Shown: piece after piece, positions 25,115 through 36,920 of the stretch | How the letters are laid out: each line of letters begins with the position of its first letter | Numbering within the stretch: position 1 is the stretch's first letter | Source of the DNA: Mesotaenium endlicherianum | Taxonomy: Eukaryota; Streptophyta; Zygnematophyceae; Zygnematales; Mesotaeniaceae | DNA length: 64,000 bases | Assembly: GCA_009602735.1 (NCBI GenBank) | Contig: WELA01013696.1 | Location: 207,094-271,093 of the forward strand | Direction of reading: 5' to 3' | Made by a program: the position numbers and the translations under genes | The notes under the pieces: generated by a model | Databases searched by the model: none | What the model saw: only the letters and a program-made list of their open reading frames with translations | Told to the model about the DNA's origin: nothing

Positions 25115-26920
25115 TGTATGTGCCTCCAAAGAGGAACTTAATTTTGAGCCATACTGAGTTTGCCCATTGGTTGAGTCTTTGTGATTCCAATGTTTGCCTC
25201 GCCCTCCCGGGAACTATGTAAGATGGAGTCATCAGATCTTGAGTAGACTGATGCAGTTAGGGTGTGGTGTTTACCACGCGTAGCTAAGCTCATGGAAGGC
25301 AACTTACACACCAACTTTGACAGACTGAGACCAGCAAGCAAAGTGTGAAGCAATGGTGACATACTGGTCGAGAGAGGCCAAGGAGTTGGCATGCTGGACG
25401 CTGCCACGTGACGCTTCCCCACCTGTCCTCTGGGCAACTTCAGGCAATAAGGCCTGAAGCAAGGCCTGAAGCAAGGAGTATCCTGAAACATCAGAACTAT
25501 GATATAGTTGGTTGCTTCTGTTTCCTTTTTGCTTGGATTGTTGACTCTCACTATTTGGTGGTTGTCATTTTGGCGTATGTCTTGCTAGGAATGACTGATA
25601 TGAGTCCTTGTATGCATGCGTTGGTAGAGTCAACTAACCGAGCTACTCTTTGGTATTGGAGACTTGCTAATGGGGCCGGTTGTCGTTATCTCGTAGCAAG
25701 CTATCTACACTTCCAAATGGAGGTGTGTAAAACGTTGGTTTGAGTTTGGATTATTCATGGATAGAGCTTTATGGTGAGAGGGTCTAAATGGCAGTACACT
25801 CTTCCCTATGCCACTTCGGGCATAGCTCTAGTCCTGACAAATGGACTTTTTTTTGGGGGGGGGAGGACTTTCTTCTTGTTTACTTGGGTGTTTTGCACTC
25901 TGTGTCCTCTCTTGGTTTTCCTTTGTTGATTCTTCTCCACACACTCGTACCGCCGCAATGCTCTGTGACAGTCACTCTGTGTGGTTCTTATGATGCGGAG
26001 TTGTAGGCACTTCTTGGTGTGCTTATGTGGTTAGAGCTGTCGGGTCTACAGCTATTTAAGTTGGGAAAAGGGAGATGGGATGTGTACTAAGAGTATTCAG
26101 TAAGCTCTGCTTACCTGCATACTCAACAGCAAGTGTACGTACTAACTGAGTCTTACACTGCCACATCCTATGTATGTACTGCATTAATATCAAAAGCATC
26201 AGTGACTGACTGGTGTATACTGTGAGTTAAAGTACACTGTTAGAGCAAGTGTACGTACTAATTGAGTAAGTACTTTTCCATAAGTTGGGGTTGGGTAGCA
26301 ATGATGCATGGCACATCACGGAATTGCTTGAAATCACCAGCATATTGCTCAAAATCATATTTTTTTTTTAAACTTAGTGTGTTATTGAAATGTGGTTAAA
26401 ATTTGATTTTTTCTTGGACTCAATAACCTGATGCTACTCATCTTGTAAGGACATTCAATGCCATCAAACCAGTTGGTCTCCCTTTTCCTTCAGTACGCTA
26501 TATTTTGAGCAGGTACCTAAGTCACAAGAAATTGCTTGTGAGGAGCTTTCAAGGTGTGAGCACGGCGGGACTTGAAGACCAAGAGTAGCAGAAAAGGCTA
26601 AGTTCAGTAGGCTGAGCTTTATTAATATTCTTTCATTGTTTGACCTCGAAAGAAGGCTTTTCGATTTGGGTGTGGTTTGCATGGTGTAAGGTGCTCTATT
26701 GTGTCTTTCAATTGGAAGGACTACTGTGAGTAGGGGTAAGTCCATGCAAATCTTCAGTTATTGATTGTGAACTCAGATGGTTGCTTGCATGACAATTTGT
26801 TGTGATTGATTTGTACTTCCACAAGGTAGGTGAGTATATCACGCTCATGTTTTGTTTGCTTGCTTTGCTTCACCTAGTTGACTGAAGTGTGTTGTTAAAT
26901 AAATGAATCGTGTATTGAGT
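25115..26920 (+). mobile_element. R2 internal region, right part, non-coding
   Basis: About 1.8 kb with only short frames and no retroviral domains. It ends at the R2 hairpin and PPT. It is continuous with 14565-15321 only in the sense that both lie between the two R2 LTRs. Confidence 0.55.
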
Positions 26921-26955
26921 GTAGTCGAGGCGACAACAATTTAAGTTGGGAAGAT
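26921..26955 (+). promoter_or_regulatory. R2 stem-loop and polypurine tract
   Basis: GTAGTCGAGGCGACAAC (26921-26937) is the R1 hairpin with one stem mismatch. AAGTTGGGAAGAT follows and abuts the 3' LTR. Confidence 0.75.
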
Positions 26956-28157
26956 TGTAATGAATCAATTTATTATTAATTTAATTAATTGCATATTTAA
27001 ATACAACCTTAAATAAGTATTATGTCACATGTGCAAGTTCATCTAAATAAATGTATGTCGATATAATGCGACTTTACTAACTTTGTCAAAAAGGTCAGCA
27101 TGATGACTTTTGTATCATAGTATAGTTGATTGCGATTTATATACCAGTTATATATAGAACATAATATTAGTAGGTTGATATATAGTAAGCTCGTATAGTA
27201 AATAGTTAGGATACTTGGACTCAGTATGCTGAAGATAGATACATTTATTTAGATGATGATTTGTAGATTGGCACATGTGACCGTAGTATACTGAAAGTCG
27301 GGAGGTCGACTGAGATTCGGTAAATCGATGTTCTATCAGTGTGGTTAACTCCTTGGTAGGCGGAGCCGTCGTCAGTCAACTGGACAGTTAGGACTTTAGT
27401 CAATCGGCCAATTAATACGGTCGTTATACCTAGATCCGTGGGTCCCAACTTAACGGGTTTCTCACGAAACAGCGCACCTTGCGCGATGGTCAATCAGGTG
27501 GTTACTAGGTACATAGTAGGCTGGGCTCTCGTGGTCCCTCATTCCGGACAATAAGCTTTAGAGTCGGATTTTCTACTTGCAAGTCATGTGTGCTCTTTTG
27601 GGTTTGTTATTATGACCAACTTTCACAAAAATTGACATGGCGTCTTCGTCTGTGCTCCAAATGGAGCGAACTAGGACTTTTCGGAAAGGTCTCGTCAAGA
27701 TGCGTCACTTGTCATTGTGCTTGCTCAATTTAAAGTAGTATTGACAATGTTATGCCCTCTGACATTATGGGGTCACATAACCGACAAATTCCATGGTTTT
27801 GCACCAAAGTCAGTGGGATGTGTTTTAGCTACTTTATAGTCATCTAAATGAGAGCGCCTTTGCTATTTAGTCCCCTCATGTTGTGTATGTGCTTATACAT
27901 GCTTGCATGCCTGGTAGGTAAGAGGCCATGAGTTCTTAAAGGAGAAGCTCTAATCCCCAAGCTCGCCTCTTTCTTGTGCCTTGCGTGAGTGTGCAACTAT
28001 GGCACACTACGATAAGTGAGTCAAGGAGTATAGATGAGTAAACGGAACTCATTGTAAGGGCAAAGATTGCTCCTTGATTTCCACGCTTCCACCTATCTCT
28101 GATCTTGTATATTTAACTTAAATATGTATTCATCTTGAATAAGCAAGATTCATTTCA
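26956..28157 (+). mobile_element. 3' LTR of family R2 element
   Basis: A 1202-bp LTR from TGTAATGAATCAA to GATTCATTTCA, collinear with 12563-14564. It keeps the empty site of the nested solo LTR. The right flank caaag does not match the left flank gtcat (12558-12562), so no TSD is seen. Confidence 0.88.
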
Positions 28158-29215
28158 CAAAGTCATAGCTTGCAAAACTCTGAAACTAAGCATCTATGCT
28201 GGCTTGATTTGAGCTCCTCGCTCCATACCGCGGCTTAGCAGTTCATACTGCTTGGCTGAGCTCACTCAATTCTTCACTAAGAGCTTTACTTGTTAATACT
28301 ATTCTTAAAGCACCAATTCGACAAATGAGACTTCTGAGAATTTAGATTCTAACACAACACTCACCATTTTATGTGTTCTCGCACACCTGTGGTGTTTGAT
28401 CTGATACTTGTGCTAGAACTCCTAGCAGATTCTATTTTGTAAGCTCCCGCTTCTGGCTATCAGGGATTTTCCTTTTGGGAACTCTTACTCCTAACTATTT
28501 TATGATACACAAAGAGGAAAATCCTCAAGCGTCGGCTGGAACATGACTTCTGGGCTCTTCGATGGTCTTGGGGACTTCTTCTTCTTGGCGCCCTTCTCTC
28601 TCTCTCTTGCGCTCCTTCTGCTTCACTAGCAAATGTGGGTGGCAAGAATGAGGCGGGTGCGTGCAACCCTCGTGCCTTATCCAGGCACCCTGCATGCAGG
28701 ATTCTCTCCCTCGAGAGTTTCCGGACTGCGTGTCCTTCCACTCAACCATGCATGCAGCCTTGAGCTTACCGCTCGACTGTCTTAGCTCGTTAATTAGCAT
28801 GCAGGACTGCGTGACGTTGGCGACCCACGCCCTTGGGCTGGTTGCTTAAGTCGTGTCATCCTCGGCCCAAATCCAGCGACTGAGAGCGCCGTCCAGTCAG
28901 CCCTTGCGCTCCTTGTGACGCTTGCATGTCTGCAACACAGTCAACTTTACGGCTGACTGAGTGTCTTCACATGGTCACTTGATCATGCCAGCTTCTCAGC
29001 TCAGCTGTCAGTCTTGCGACCTTGGCTTGGTCAGCTATCCAGCTGAGGGGGCCGTTAGTCCCTGCTTCACCCCTTGGGGGTTGGGATCAATTTATCAATC
29101 TGCACGTATCTTGTGCCAAAGGTGACCTGTAAGTGGTCATTGTGGACAACCGTACCTTGGCGATCGTAACTCGCGATACGCGTGCGGTATCGTCAAATTA
29201 ATAGTAGTCGCGACA
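28158..29215 (-). repeat. Repeat Y, truncated copy (family E terminal repeat)
   Basis: About 1.06 kb homologous to 29636-30863 and 55208-56438. The homology starts at CAAAGTCA next to the R2 LTR and ends at the sharp common edge AGTAGTCGCGACA. It is more diverged than the other two copies. Confidence 0.7.
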
Positions 29216-29332
29216 CCTATCTTCTACTTGCATCTTTCTATTTTCAATTGAATTATTTAAATGCATATATGCATATGTGATGTATGTCACAAAGTAGCTT
29301 GTAGCAACCTCTCAATACTCTTGCTCATGTCG

Positions 29333-29633
29333 TGCCTAACAGTGTCGGTCCCTTGGCACGTGCGTAGCCTTTCAGCACGAGTGCCTTCGACCTGGTTGAT
29401 GTGTCGGTGGCCCTCCTCACGTGTGGGCAAACATGGTCGATCGTCCTTTGCACGTGTGTGGGTGACAAGCCTTACCAAGGTTGACCCATTCCTGGGCTCC
29501 TGAACTTGCACCATGCAGCCATGACCAACACTCAGAGCAACGTTCTCCTTCACCCAGCTCTCACCATCTGCTTATCCTAAGACTTAGCAGAAAGTTCTTT
29601 TAAAATACTTGCCTTGCCTTTATTCCTCTTACA
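29333..29633 (-). repeat. Repeat X, copy 1 (about 300 bp)
   Basis: It runs from TGCCTAACAGTGTCGG to TCCTCTTACA and is nearly identical to 30871-31170. It contains several CACGTG-type motifs. The two X copies flank repeat Y. X may be a 3' untranslated block or part of the E terminal repeat. Confidence 0.75.
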
Positions 29634-29635
29634 AG

Positions 29636-30863
29636 GACGGAAGTCTCCAACTTCCACATAGGCTTTATGCCTTAAGGTTCTTGGGTTCAGAGGCGAGCAA
29701 ATTGTAGTTTGCAGAAATCACACTCTAAGCAGCTTGACATACAACGTCAGACTCGGAGAATATCGCCCTTCAGGGTTTCGCTTAACTTTCACAAAGTCAG
29801 CTTACAAAACTCTGAAACTACACGTCTATGCTGGCCTGGGTCAAGATCTTCACGTAACACCGCGCCTTAACAGCTCTTCTCTGCCAGACTAGGCTCACTC
29901 AGTTCTTCACTGAGAGCTTTATCTGCCAATACTACTCTCTCTCTTCGAGATGCGAATGCGACTTCTGAGAACTTGGAAACTAACACACAACTCACCATTT
30001 TAAGGCTGCTTCACACACACTTGTGGCGTTCGGCCAAATCTGTGCCAATCTCCTAGCAGATTCTATTCTGCAGTTCTCCTACTTTCAACAGTGAGATTCC
30101 CTCTTGGGAACTCCTACAATCCTAACTTATCTATGATACACTGAGAAGAATCTTCAGCGTCGGCAGAAGCGTGGGGCCTCGGCTCTCCAACGGGCTTGGG
30201 AACTCCTTCTTCTTCGCGCCCTTCTTCTCCTTCCTTCTTCTTGGCAAAAGTGCGTGAGAGTGAATGACATGTCTCAGGCAAGAGTTGTGCCTTTCGCAGG
30301 CACCACACAGCGTCATCTTTCGAGAATGCCGTGCTAAGTCACAAAGCTTAGCTGCATGTCGCTTCTGCCTAGCCATGCTCAACTCAAACTCGTAGTCACT
30401 CAGCATGCATGCACACCTCGTGACTGTCGCGCGTGGCTGCTTAGCTTCTCAGCTGGCAGTCACGCCTAATTGGCTCATGGCTAAGAACTCCTGAGCGGCG
30501 TGTACAAACAAATGCCACTTGCTCAAGATTCCCAACCGGGCGGCCGTAACCTATCTTGGCATTGCGGCCATGACCTGGCTTAATCTGCCAGTCACACAGT
30601 ACCTGACTTGGTACCTGCTGGGCGGCTCATCACTGATCCCCAGCTTCTAGCCTCGCGGCTGTCCATGCTGTCAAAACCTCCCCCATTCCTGGGTGTGGGG
30701 CACATTGACATTGACCCCTTGCCAGTGGTCTTGACGCCGACATAACCGCTGACTGCGACGTAATCAGTCAAGCGGTCGGCGAGTCAACGTTGACTTTCCA
30801 TACCTGGGTGGCCGTAGCTTGTGATGCGCGTGCGGCACCGTCAAACGGAGAGTAGTCGCGACA
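29636..30863 (-). repeat. Repeat Y, left full copy: probable 3' LTR of element E
   Basis: About 1.23 kb nearly identical to 55208-56438. The right edge TAGTCGCGACA (minus TGTCGCGACTA) is the exact limit of homology in all three Y copies, as expected for an LTR terminus. The other edge (GGACGGAAGTCTC) lacks a clear CA end, and no TSD was found. A frame of 64 codons inside Y is repeated in both copies, but nothing marks it as a gene. Confidence 0.65.
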
Positions 30864-30870
30864 GCTACCG

Positions 30871-31170
30871 TGCCTAACAGTGTCGGTCCCTCGGCACGTG
30901 CGTAGCCTTTCAGCACGAGTGCCTTCGACCTGGTTGATGTGTCGGTGTCCCTCCTCACGTGTGGGCAAACGTGGTCGATCGTCCTTCGCACATGTGTCGG
31001 TGACAAGCCTTACCAAGGTTGACCCATCCCTGGGCTCCTGAACTTGCACCATGCAACCATGACCAACACTCAGAGCAATGTTCTCCTTTACCCAGCTCTC
31101 ACCATCTGCTTATCCTAAGACTTAGCAGATTGTTTTTTAAAATACTTGCCTTGCCTTAATTCCTCTTACA
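30871..31170 (-). repeat. Repeat X, copy 2, next to the E 3' end
   Basis: 300 bp nearly identical to 29333-29633. On the minus strand it starts TGTAAGAGG directly after a purine tract (AAAAGGAGGGG, 31171-31181) that follows the E pol stop. That placement would also suit an LTR start. Confidence 0.7.
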
Positions 31171-31217
31171 CCCCTCCTTTTCAGCTGAGGCGTCCCTGCC
31201 TTTTTTGCTAAAAGCTA

Positions 31218-34200
31218 TTACTTTCCAGCCCTGCGGCTAGGGGGTTTAGGAAGGCAATCAGGACATTCCCATCGTCCTGCCATAATCTCTTCCTCACCAA
31301 TGGAGAAAGTGTGCCAACGGGCACCACACTTATCGCAAGTTACCATTGCTTCTTGATCATCCAGCACTTTGCAGCTGGCACAAGGCGTGGCTGGCACCAA
31401 TTCCTTGGGCACAACCCTAATCGTAGGATCAATATTCGGCAAATGGCATAGCGAGCAATTCTGCACGTGTTCTCTCATGGTTTTACCAACAGAACCTTCC
31501 AGTTCTAACACACCATTGTCAAACGCATGTTTCACGCGTAAGATCACTGCACCTGAACTGGTGTCGATGGTGGTCTTGGTTTGGCGCTTGCGGTAGACGA
31601 AGTCTCCTTCTTGAATCTGCGTCATCTGCAGGCGGTAGCTCCCGTCTTGCGTCCTGGCGTAACGCTGCGTATCTCTTTTTTGCGCAATTTTTAGATTGTC
31701 CAGCGCAGCCGGCATCATGCGCTCAAATAACGCCTTACGGCGTACCAATACCTTTAGCGGTTCATCAACGCCGTCCAGGTCTTTCACCTGTTCAATCTCC
31801 TGCTTGATGCTGCTGGGCACTACTGGACTTCTGCCAAACAGTATCTAATATGGCGAGTAATTCGCCAAGGCAGCCTGCTTGCTAAATCTGTAACCCATAA
31901 CCAGCCACGGCAAGGCCAGATCCCAGTCACGCTTGTCATGCTAAAGGCAAAACTTGCGCAAAGCAGACTTAATGGTTTGCACCATCCTTTCTTCCCGACC
32001 ATCTGCTTGCGGATGATTTCTGGATGTAGTGCGATGATCGATGAAGCATCTATCCAAGAGTTTCTGAAAAGACCCTTGGAACTCAGACCCTTGGTCTGAC
32101 AGCACTTCTGCTGGAGCTCCATGACGCACAATCACACCATTGAAAAGCGCTTCCGCGGTCCCTAGAGTCTCCTTAGCAGTCAAAGGCACGACCTCTATCC
32201 ACTTAGAGAAATGCTCAATCATGACCATGATATACTTGTTACCTCGCTTAGACAGCGGTAGCTCACCTACGAGATCGCAGCTCCAGCGATAGCCTAGGCC
32301 CATGATTGGCAAAGGTTGCAAGTGTGGATGTTGCTGTGTAAAACCAGCCTTGACGCGATCACAGCTTTGGCAGGCCTTGATCACATCTTCACACTGCTGC
32401 TTCATGCCCCTCCACCAGTAAGACAGCTCCAAAAGACTATACGTCTTCCTGACACAATAGTGTCCGGTGTTCTCGTGCATTTCCTGCACAAGAGCTCGTC
32501 TTCTGATGGGTTTTGGCACTAACTTCTCCTGACCAGTTTCTTCAATTTTGAAGAGGTTGTGGCGTTTCCAGCAAGACCTTTTAGCTCGATGGCTTACCTG
32601 GTCCATCTCCTTCACTGATAGTCCTTCCAAGTGAGTTCCCGTCTTCAGCCAGTGCATAGTAGCTTGATCTTTCCAGATCTTTGGACTGAACAGGGGTAGA
32701 GGCTCAGCTTCACCTGATGCTACCATTCCAGCCATTTCGGCTAGGCAGGCCACCAACTCTGCTGGGCTGCTCGGGTCTTCGTCCTCTCGAGCTCCTGTTC
32801 TGTCATCTGAAGATGGGTCTGGGATCCTGCTGAGTCCATCGACGTCGTTGTTGAGCACTCCTGCTCTGTGCACCACCGTAATTTGGTACTCTTGCAGCTT
32901 AAGAGCCCAGCGAGCCAACTTACCAGTGAGGTCTCCGTTCTTCATCAGCCATAGTAATGGTGAGTGATCCGTGATTAGCGTGAAGGGTCTACCCCACGGA
33001 TACTCTCTGAAGTGTGTGATAGACCAAACTACTGCCAGCAGTTCTAATTCGTAGGACGAGTAGTTGCTCTCCGCTCGATTGTTAGAGCGGGAGGCATAGG
33101 CAATGACATACTCCTTTCTAGGGCTTGCGGCCTGAGTGAGTACTGCATCAATTCCCACACGACTCCAATCAGTGTGCAGATTGAACGGCTTGGAGTAGTC
33201 AGGCGTTTGCAAGATCGGGGCTGTTACCAGCCGCTCCTTAAGCTCGTTCATGGCTTTCTCCTGAACTTCTGTCCACACAAAAGGCACATCCTTTTTCAGG
33301 AGTTCCGTCTGGAGTTTAGCAATTCTGCTATAATCCTTCACAAACTTACGATAGTATCCGCTTAGCCCTAACAGAGCTTTCAGCTTAGACACATTCGCAG
33401 GTGCAGGTATCTTGTAAATGGCCTTAGTCTTCACAGCCTGAGGGGACATAGCATTGTTCCCAATCTCATGTCCTAGGTAAGGCATGTGTGCCTCAAAGAA
33501 TTTGCACTTCCCAGGATGCAGCTTCATCTGGAATTTCTCCAGGCGCTGGAACACTTGTTCCAAGGGCTCGAGGTGCTCCTCTATGGACTTGCTGAATACT
33601 ACCAAATCGTCAATGTATGGCTTAGCAAAATCCAGCCCCTCCAGCACTTTGTCCATAGTCCTCTGAAATATGGCTGGGGCATTTTTCAGCCCAAATGGCA
33701 TTACTGTCCATCGCCAAAGTTATCTTTGAGCCCAGAAAGCGGTCTTACCTCGATCTTCTGTTTTCACAGGGATCTGGTTGAAGCCTTGGCGCAGATCGAT
33801 GATGCTGAACACCTTCCCGGTGGTGGCAATCGCAAAGATCCGCTCTGGTGTAGGCATCACATAGCTGTCTGGCTCCGTGTAGAGATTCAGTCGCCTGTAA
33901 TCTCCATACATACGAGTGGCAGTATAATTGCCGACCTCGTCCTTTTTAGCGACTACTACTGTGGGAGCCCCATGCACTGAGGTAGATTTTTCAATCATGC
34001 GGAGCTTATGCAGCTCATCGCAAGTTTTCTCCACACAGTCGCACTCTGTCTGACTGAGCTTATGCGGCCCAAGTTTGACTGGGTTATCAGTAATTAGTGT
34101 GATCTCACACACACTGGCAGTGGTTCTACCAATCTCCTCCTCAGTAAAAGCAAACACCTTGCGGTGTTTCTTCAGCAACCTTTGTACTTGTGCTCTCTGC

Positions 34201-34277
34201 TGGGCTGAGACCATTTTCCCAATGGCAAAAGTCTCAATTTTAGGTTGCTTCTCCCCAACAAAGGCATCCAGTAGTTG
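31218..34277 (-). pseudogene. Element E pol: RT, RNase H, integrase, C-terminal PHD finger
   Basis: A Ty3/gypsy-type polymerase in order: RT fingers (34277-33720, ending near KTAFWAQR), RT palm with MPFGLKNAPAIFQ and catalytic YIDD, RNase H (DWSRVGIDAV, SSYELELLAVVW), integrase HHCC zinc region (HENTGHY ... CQSC) and DDE core (DLVGELP, LSDQGSEFQG, DGREERM). The tail carries no chromodomain but a PHD-like finger: CASC, CDKC, His, then Ser where Cys is expected, and CPDC. The frame is broken by TAA at 33720-33722 and TAG at 31941-31943 and 31845-31847. The two TAGs sit where CAG (Gln) would fit. The polymerase is inactive now, with all catalytic residues still readable. Confidence 0.92.
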
Positions 34278-34445
34278 CTACTCCGTAGGTGCAAATGGGG
34301 GCTTTTCGCCCTCATCCTGGCCCTCAGGCTTTTCTGCCTGATTCTGACTCTCAAGCTTTTCTGCCTAATTCTTAGGAGGTGGGGTAGCAGGCTTTGCAGC
34401 TTGCTCCTCCGTTGCCATAGGCTCTGCAACCTATTTTCTAGGCTT

Positions 34446-35046
34446 TTAACCTTTCCCAATGGCGCGTCGCCTCTCCTGCGGTGAGGTGTACGTCAGGCGC
34501 CTCCGGATGGGTTGTCTCAGGAACATTTCCTCGTCGACTGCAGTCCAACTGGTCCTGGTGCCTCCTTCTTCACGTAGCCGATGTTGGCTTGCCATTGGCC
34601 AACCTGCAGGATCTGTCCTAGGATTGATTACCCAGCCCCACTCTCGCTCAATAATAGCCATGCGAGCGACGGTCGTGCTATACTCCTCCCTTGCGGGTGG
34701 TGTGATCGTCCATGCCTGCGCCAACGTTTGCGGCCTTTGAGGTGCCGCTAGTTGTGCGAGGAAAACATCATCTGCTGCGGTCAAGCGGTTGATGGTGTTT
34801 CTCAGATCCATCATTTTCCATTCTGGGATTGCAGGTGTCATGAGAGCAAGTGCCTCCGACCTCTGCATCCTAAGATTTGATAGTTGCAACAAGGGCGTGT
34901 TAATGCCTGGCGGCACACCAATGCTTAATGCCATTGCCCTGCGAATCCAGCCGTCCTCTCCCTCTCTCTGCAGAATATCCCGCAGAGGCGCGGAGGTGGG
35001 GCTGTGGTTCCTCGCGGAACGCCCTCTCTCTGAGCCTTCCCCTTAT
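34446..35046 (-). pseudogene. Element E: unknown segment between linker and RT
   Basis: An open frame (34934-34446, extendable upstream in frame to about 35046) rich in Arg, Pro and Ala, with ITPPAREEY and RRRLTYTSPQERRR. I do not recognise a domain. It lies in a different frame from the upstream linker (35054-36176) and from RT, and a TAG at 34278-34280 separates it further. It is probably part of one original gag-pol frame now shifted. Confidence 0.5.
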
Positions 35047-35053
35047 GCTTGAA

Positions 35054-36176
35054 TTATCGCTTTAGCATCCTCCTAAAAGATGCGTTACCCTCACGGGCCA
35101 CCTTCCTTGGTCTGCTTGCGCGACCCTTGGGCTTACCTTGCGCTGTCTCCACTTTAGCAGTGCAGGCAGTCACCTCCTGCCGTTGCGGCGGTCGTGCTGT
35201 TGACTTGGGCTCTGCCACTGAAAGACTGGCAGTGAGGGTACTGGATGTTGGTGACCTTAGTGCTTCATAAATGTTTGCCAAGCTTGGCCCCATCAAGTGG
35301 TCAGCTACCCAGTCGTGTGTCCTCAGCTCCTGCAAGTCAAGGAGGTCCAACTCTGGCGTGGGAAAAAGTGGAATTTCTTCCCCGGCTTCCTCTCCATTGT
35401 TGAGTGATGGCAACTCAAACTCTGGGAAGCCTTGCAACTCTGCATCCTCTCCCTCTTCTGGCTTCTCTGTTCCAGGAGGCGGCGGTTCTTCATCCCCTCC
35501 TGTGTTGAGTCTCGCCATGTTGATGATGGCTGACTGTAGAGCGCGAGCTGCTTTCGCCACTTCCTCTTCCTTGAGTCGAGGGGCGTCTACTTCCAGCAAC
35601 TGCTCCATGATTTGCCTGGTGATCGCCTCAGCTGTGCTGCCAATTGTGTCTTGTGGTTGCCCTTTGGCCTCTGGCTCTGGGCTCATAAGAACAGGTGTGG
35701 CGGGCAATCTCTCGACCGTCTTCTTCCTGCGTTCTTCAAAGATTACCTCCATGCAAATGGTCTTTCCAGACCCTCCAGAATTTCCTGAATTTTGACTGCA
35801 TTCTTCGGCCCATTCGCCAATATTGCACTTGCGTTCTTCATATCTTGACGTTGCCGCGTCTAGGGATGGGCCTCCGAAGACCTGGTCTTGGGCCATGTTC
35901 CGTAACTCAGAAGTGGTCTCTTCCTCCTCTTCCGGCATCCTCACAAATATTTGGCTGGAGCTCTCTGCAGATGATGGGATCTCCTGTGATTTGCTTGCTG
36001 TAGCGCTCGCCAAAGGGTTTGCTTCACCAGTTGCCTGGTCTTCCATGGCTACGTCTTCTTGCAGCCTTCGCAGCTCTCTTTCCAGAGGGTCGTGTAGAGC
36101 CGCCATCCGATTTTCAATTCGCGCCAGTAGGTCTTGACACCTGGTCAACTCCGCCACTCTGGTTTCTCTAAGTGAT
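35054..36176 (-). pseudogene. Element E: long acidic linker after the methyltransferase
   Basis: About 374 codons starting SLRETRVAELTR. The first part is a heptad-like helix (LLARIENRMAALHDPLEREL). It is followed by low-complexity Glu/Pro-rich sequence (PEEEEETTSEL, EEPPPPGTEKPEEGEDAE) and a basic end (KGRASRPRKVARE). It reads in frame from the methyltransferase at 42333-43770 once element D and its gtgat duplication are removed. Role unknown; it may tether or space the methyltransferase. Confidence 0.7.
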
Positions 36177-36920
36177 TGAAAGGGGCAAAGTGCCCTAGTG
36201 GAAGCGTAGTGACTCACGAGGAAAGGAACTAGTTGCCATCATACTAGAGAGTGCAGCGGCATATCACTAACAAAGCTTAGGAAAAATACTCAACATTTTG
36301 AGTAGCAAGAAACTGCTCACAAATGGTGTAGGATGAAAGGCCTTGTCATTACAAACCCGTAGAAATTTACAGAAGTGAAAATTGATAAGAACCAAAGAAG
36401 TTATGCCTATTTATAATTTTCTGCCTAAGTGCTCCTCCCTAGGAGGAAGCTACGCATTCTCCTAAGTGTTCGTCAAATCGTCCCTTCCAAAATATTCGTG
36501 AGTAAGCCGGATCAGTCTAATCTGACGTGTCGGGCCAAATTGACGTCCACATACATGCATCGACATTACTAGAATATTCTATCTTAGACGCGCTAGGCTA
36601 AACCGAAACTTCTAGGTAAATCGACCTAGTCGGCACTCCGCGTCAGCCGAACTTACGTGAAGGTTCGAGTTCATTCTAACGGGCCAGATCGCTCGACGCT
36701 GTCGGTCAATCCGACGGTCGCGCTCACCGCGAATTAAGGACAGTCGTCAACCGACCTCAAAACTAATTAAACTTCGGAAATCCATAACTCTCTCAATACT
36801 TGACCAAATTCGATGAACTTTATATCAAAATGACCACAAAAATGCACTCTACACTACTATACAATCAAAACATACTTTCATGATACTCAAAAATGCACTT
36901 CATAAACCTATGACCTTACA
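36177..36920 (-). repeat. 3' LTR of element D
   Basis: 744 bp, plus-strand ends TGAAAGGGGC and GACCTTACA. The D pol frame runs through the PPT and ends 13 nt inside this LTR (stop at 36908). Confidence 0.95.

Noticed and set aside
30114-30308. 64-91 codon frames inside repeat Y (also 55689-55981)
   Set aside because: Identical because Y is duplicated; low-complexity Lys/Glu content and no domain.
35271-35795. Ser-rich 174-codon plus-strand frame
   Set aside because: Antisense shadow of the Glu/Pro-rich linker of element E.
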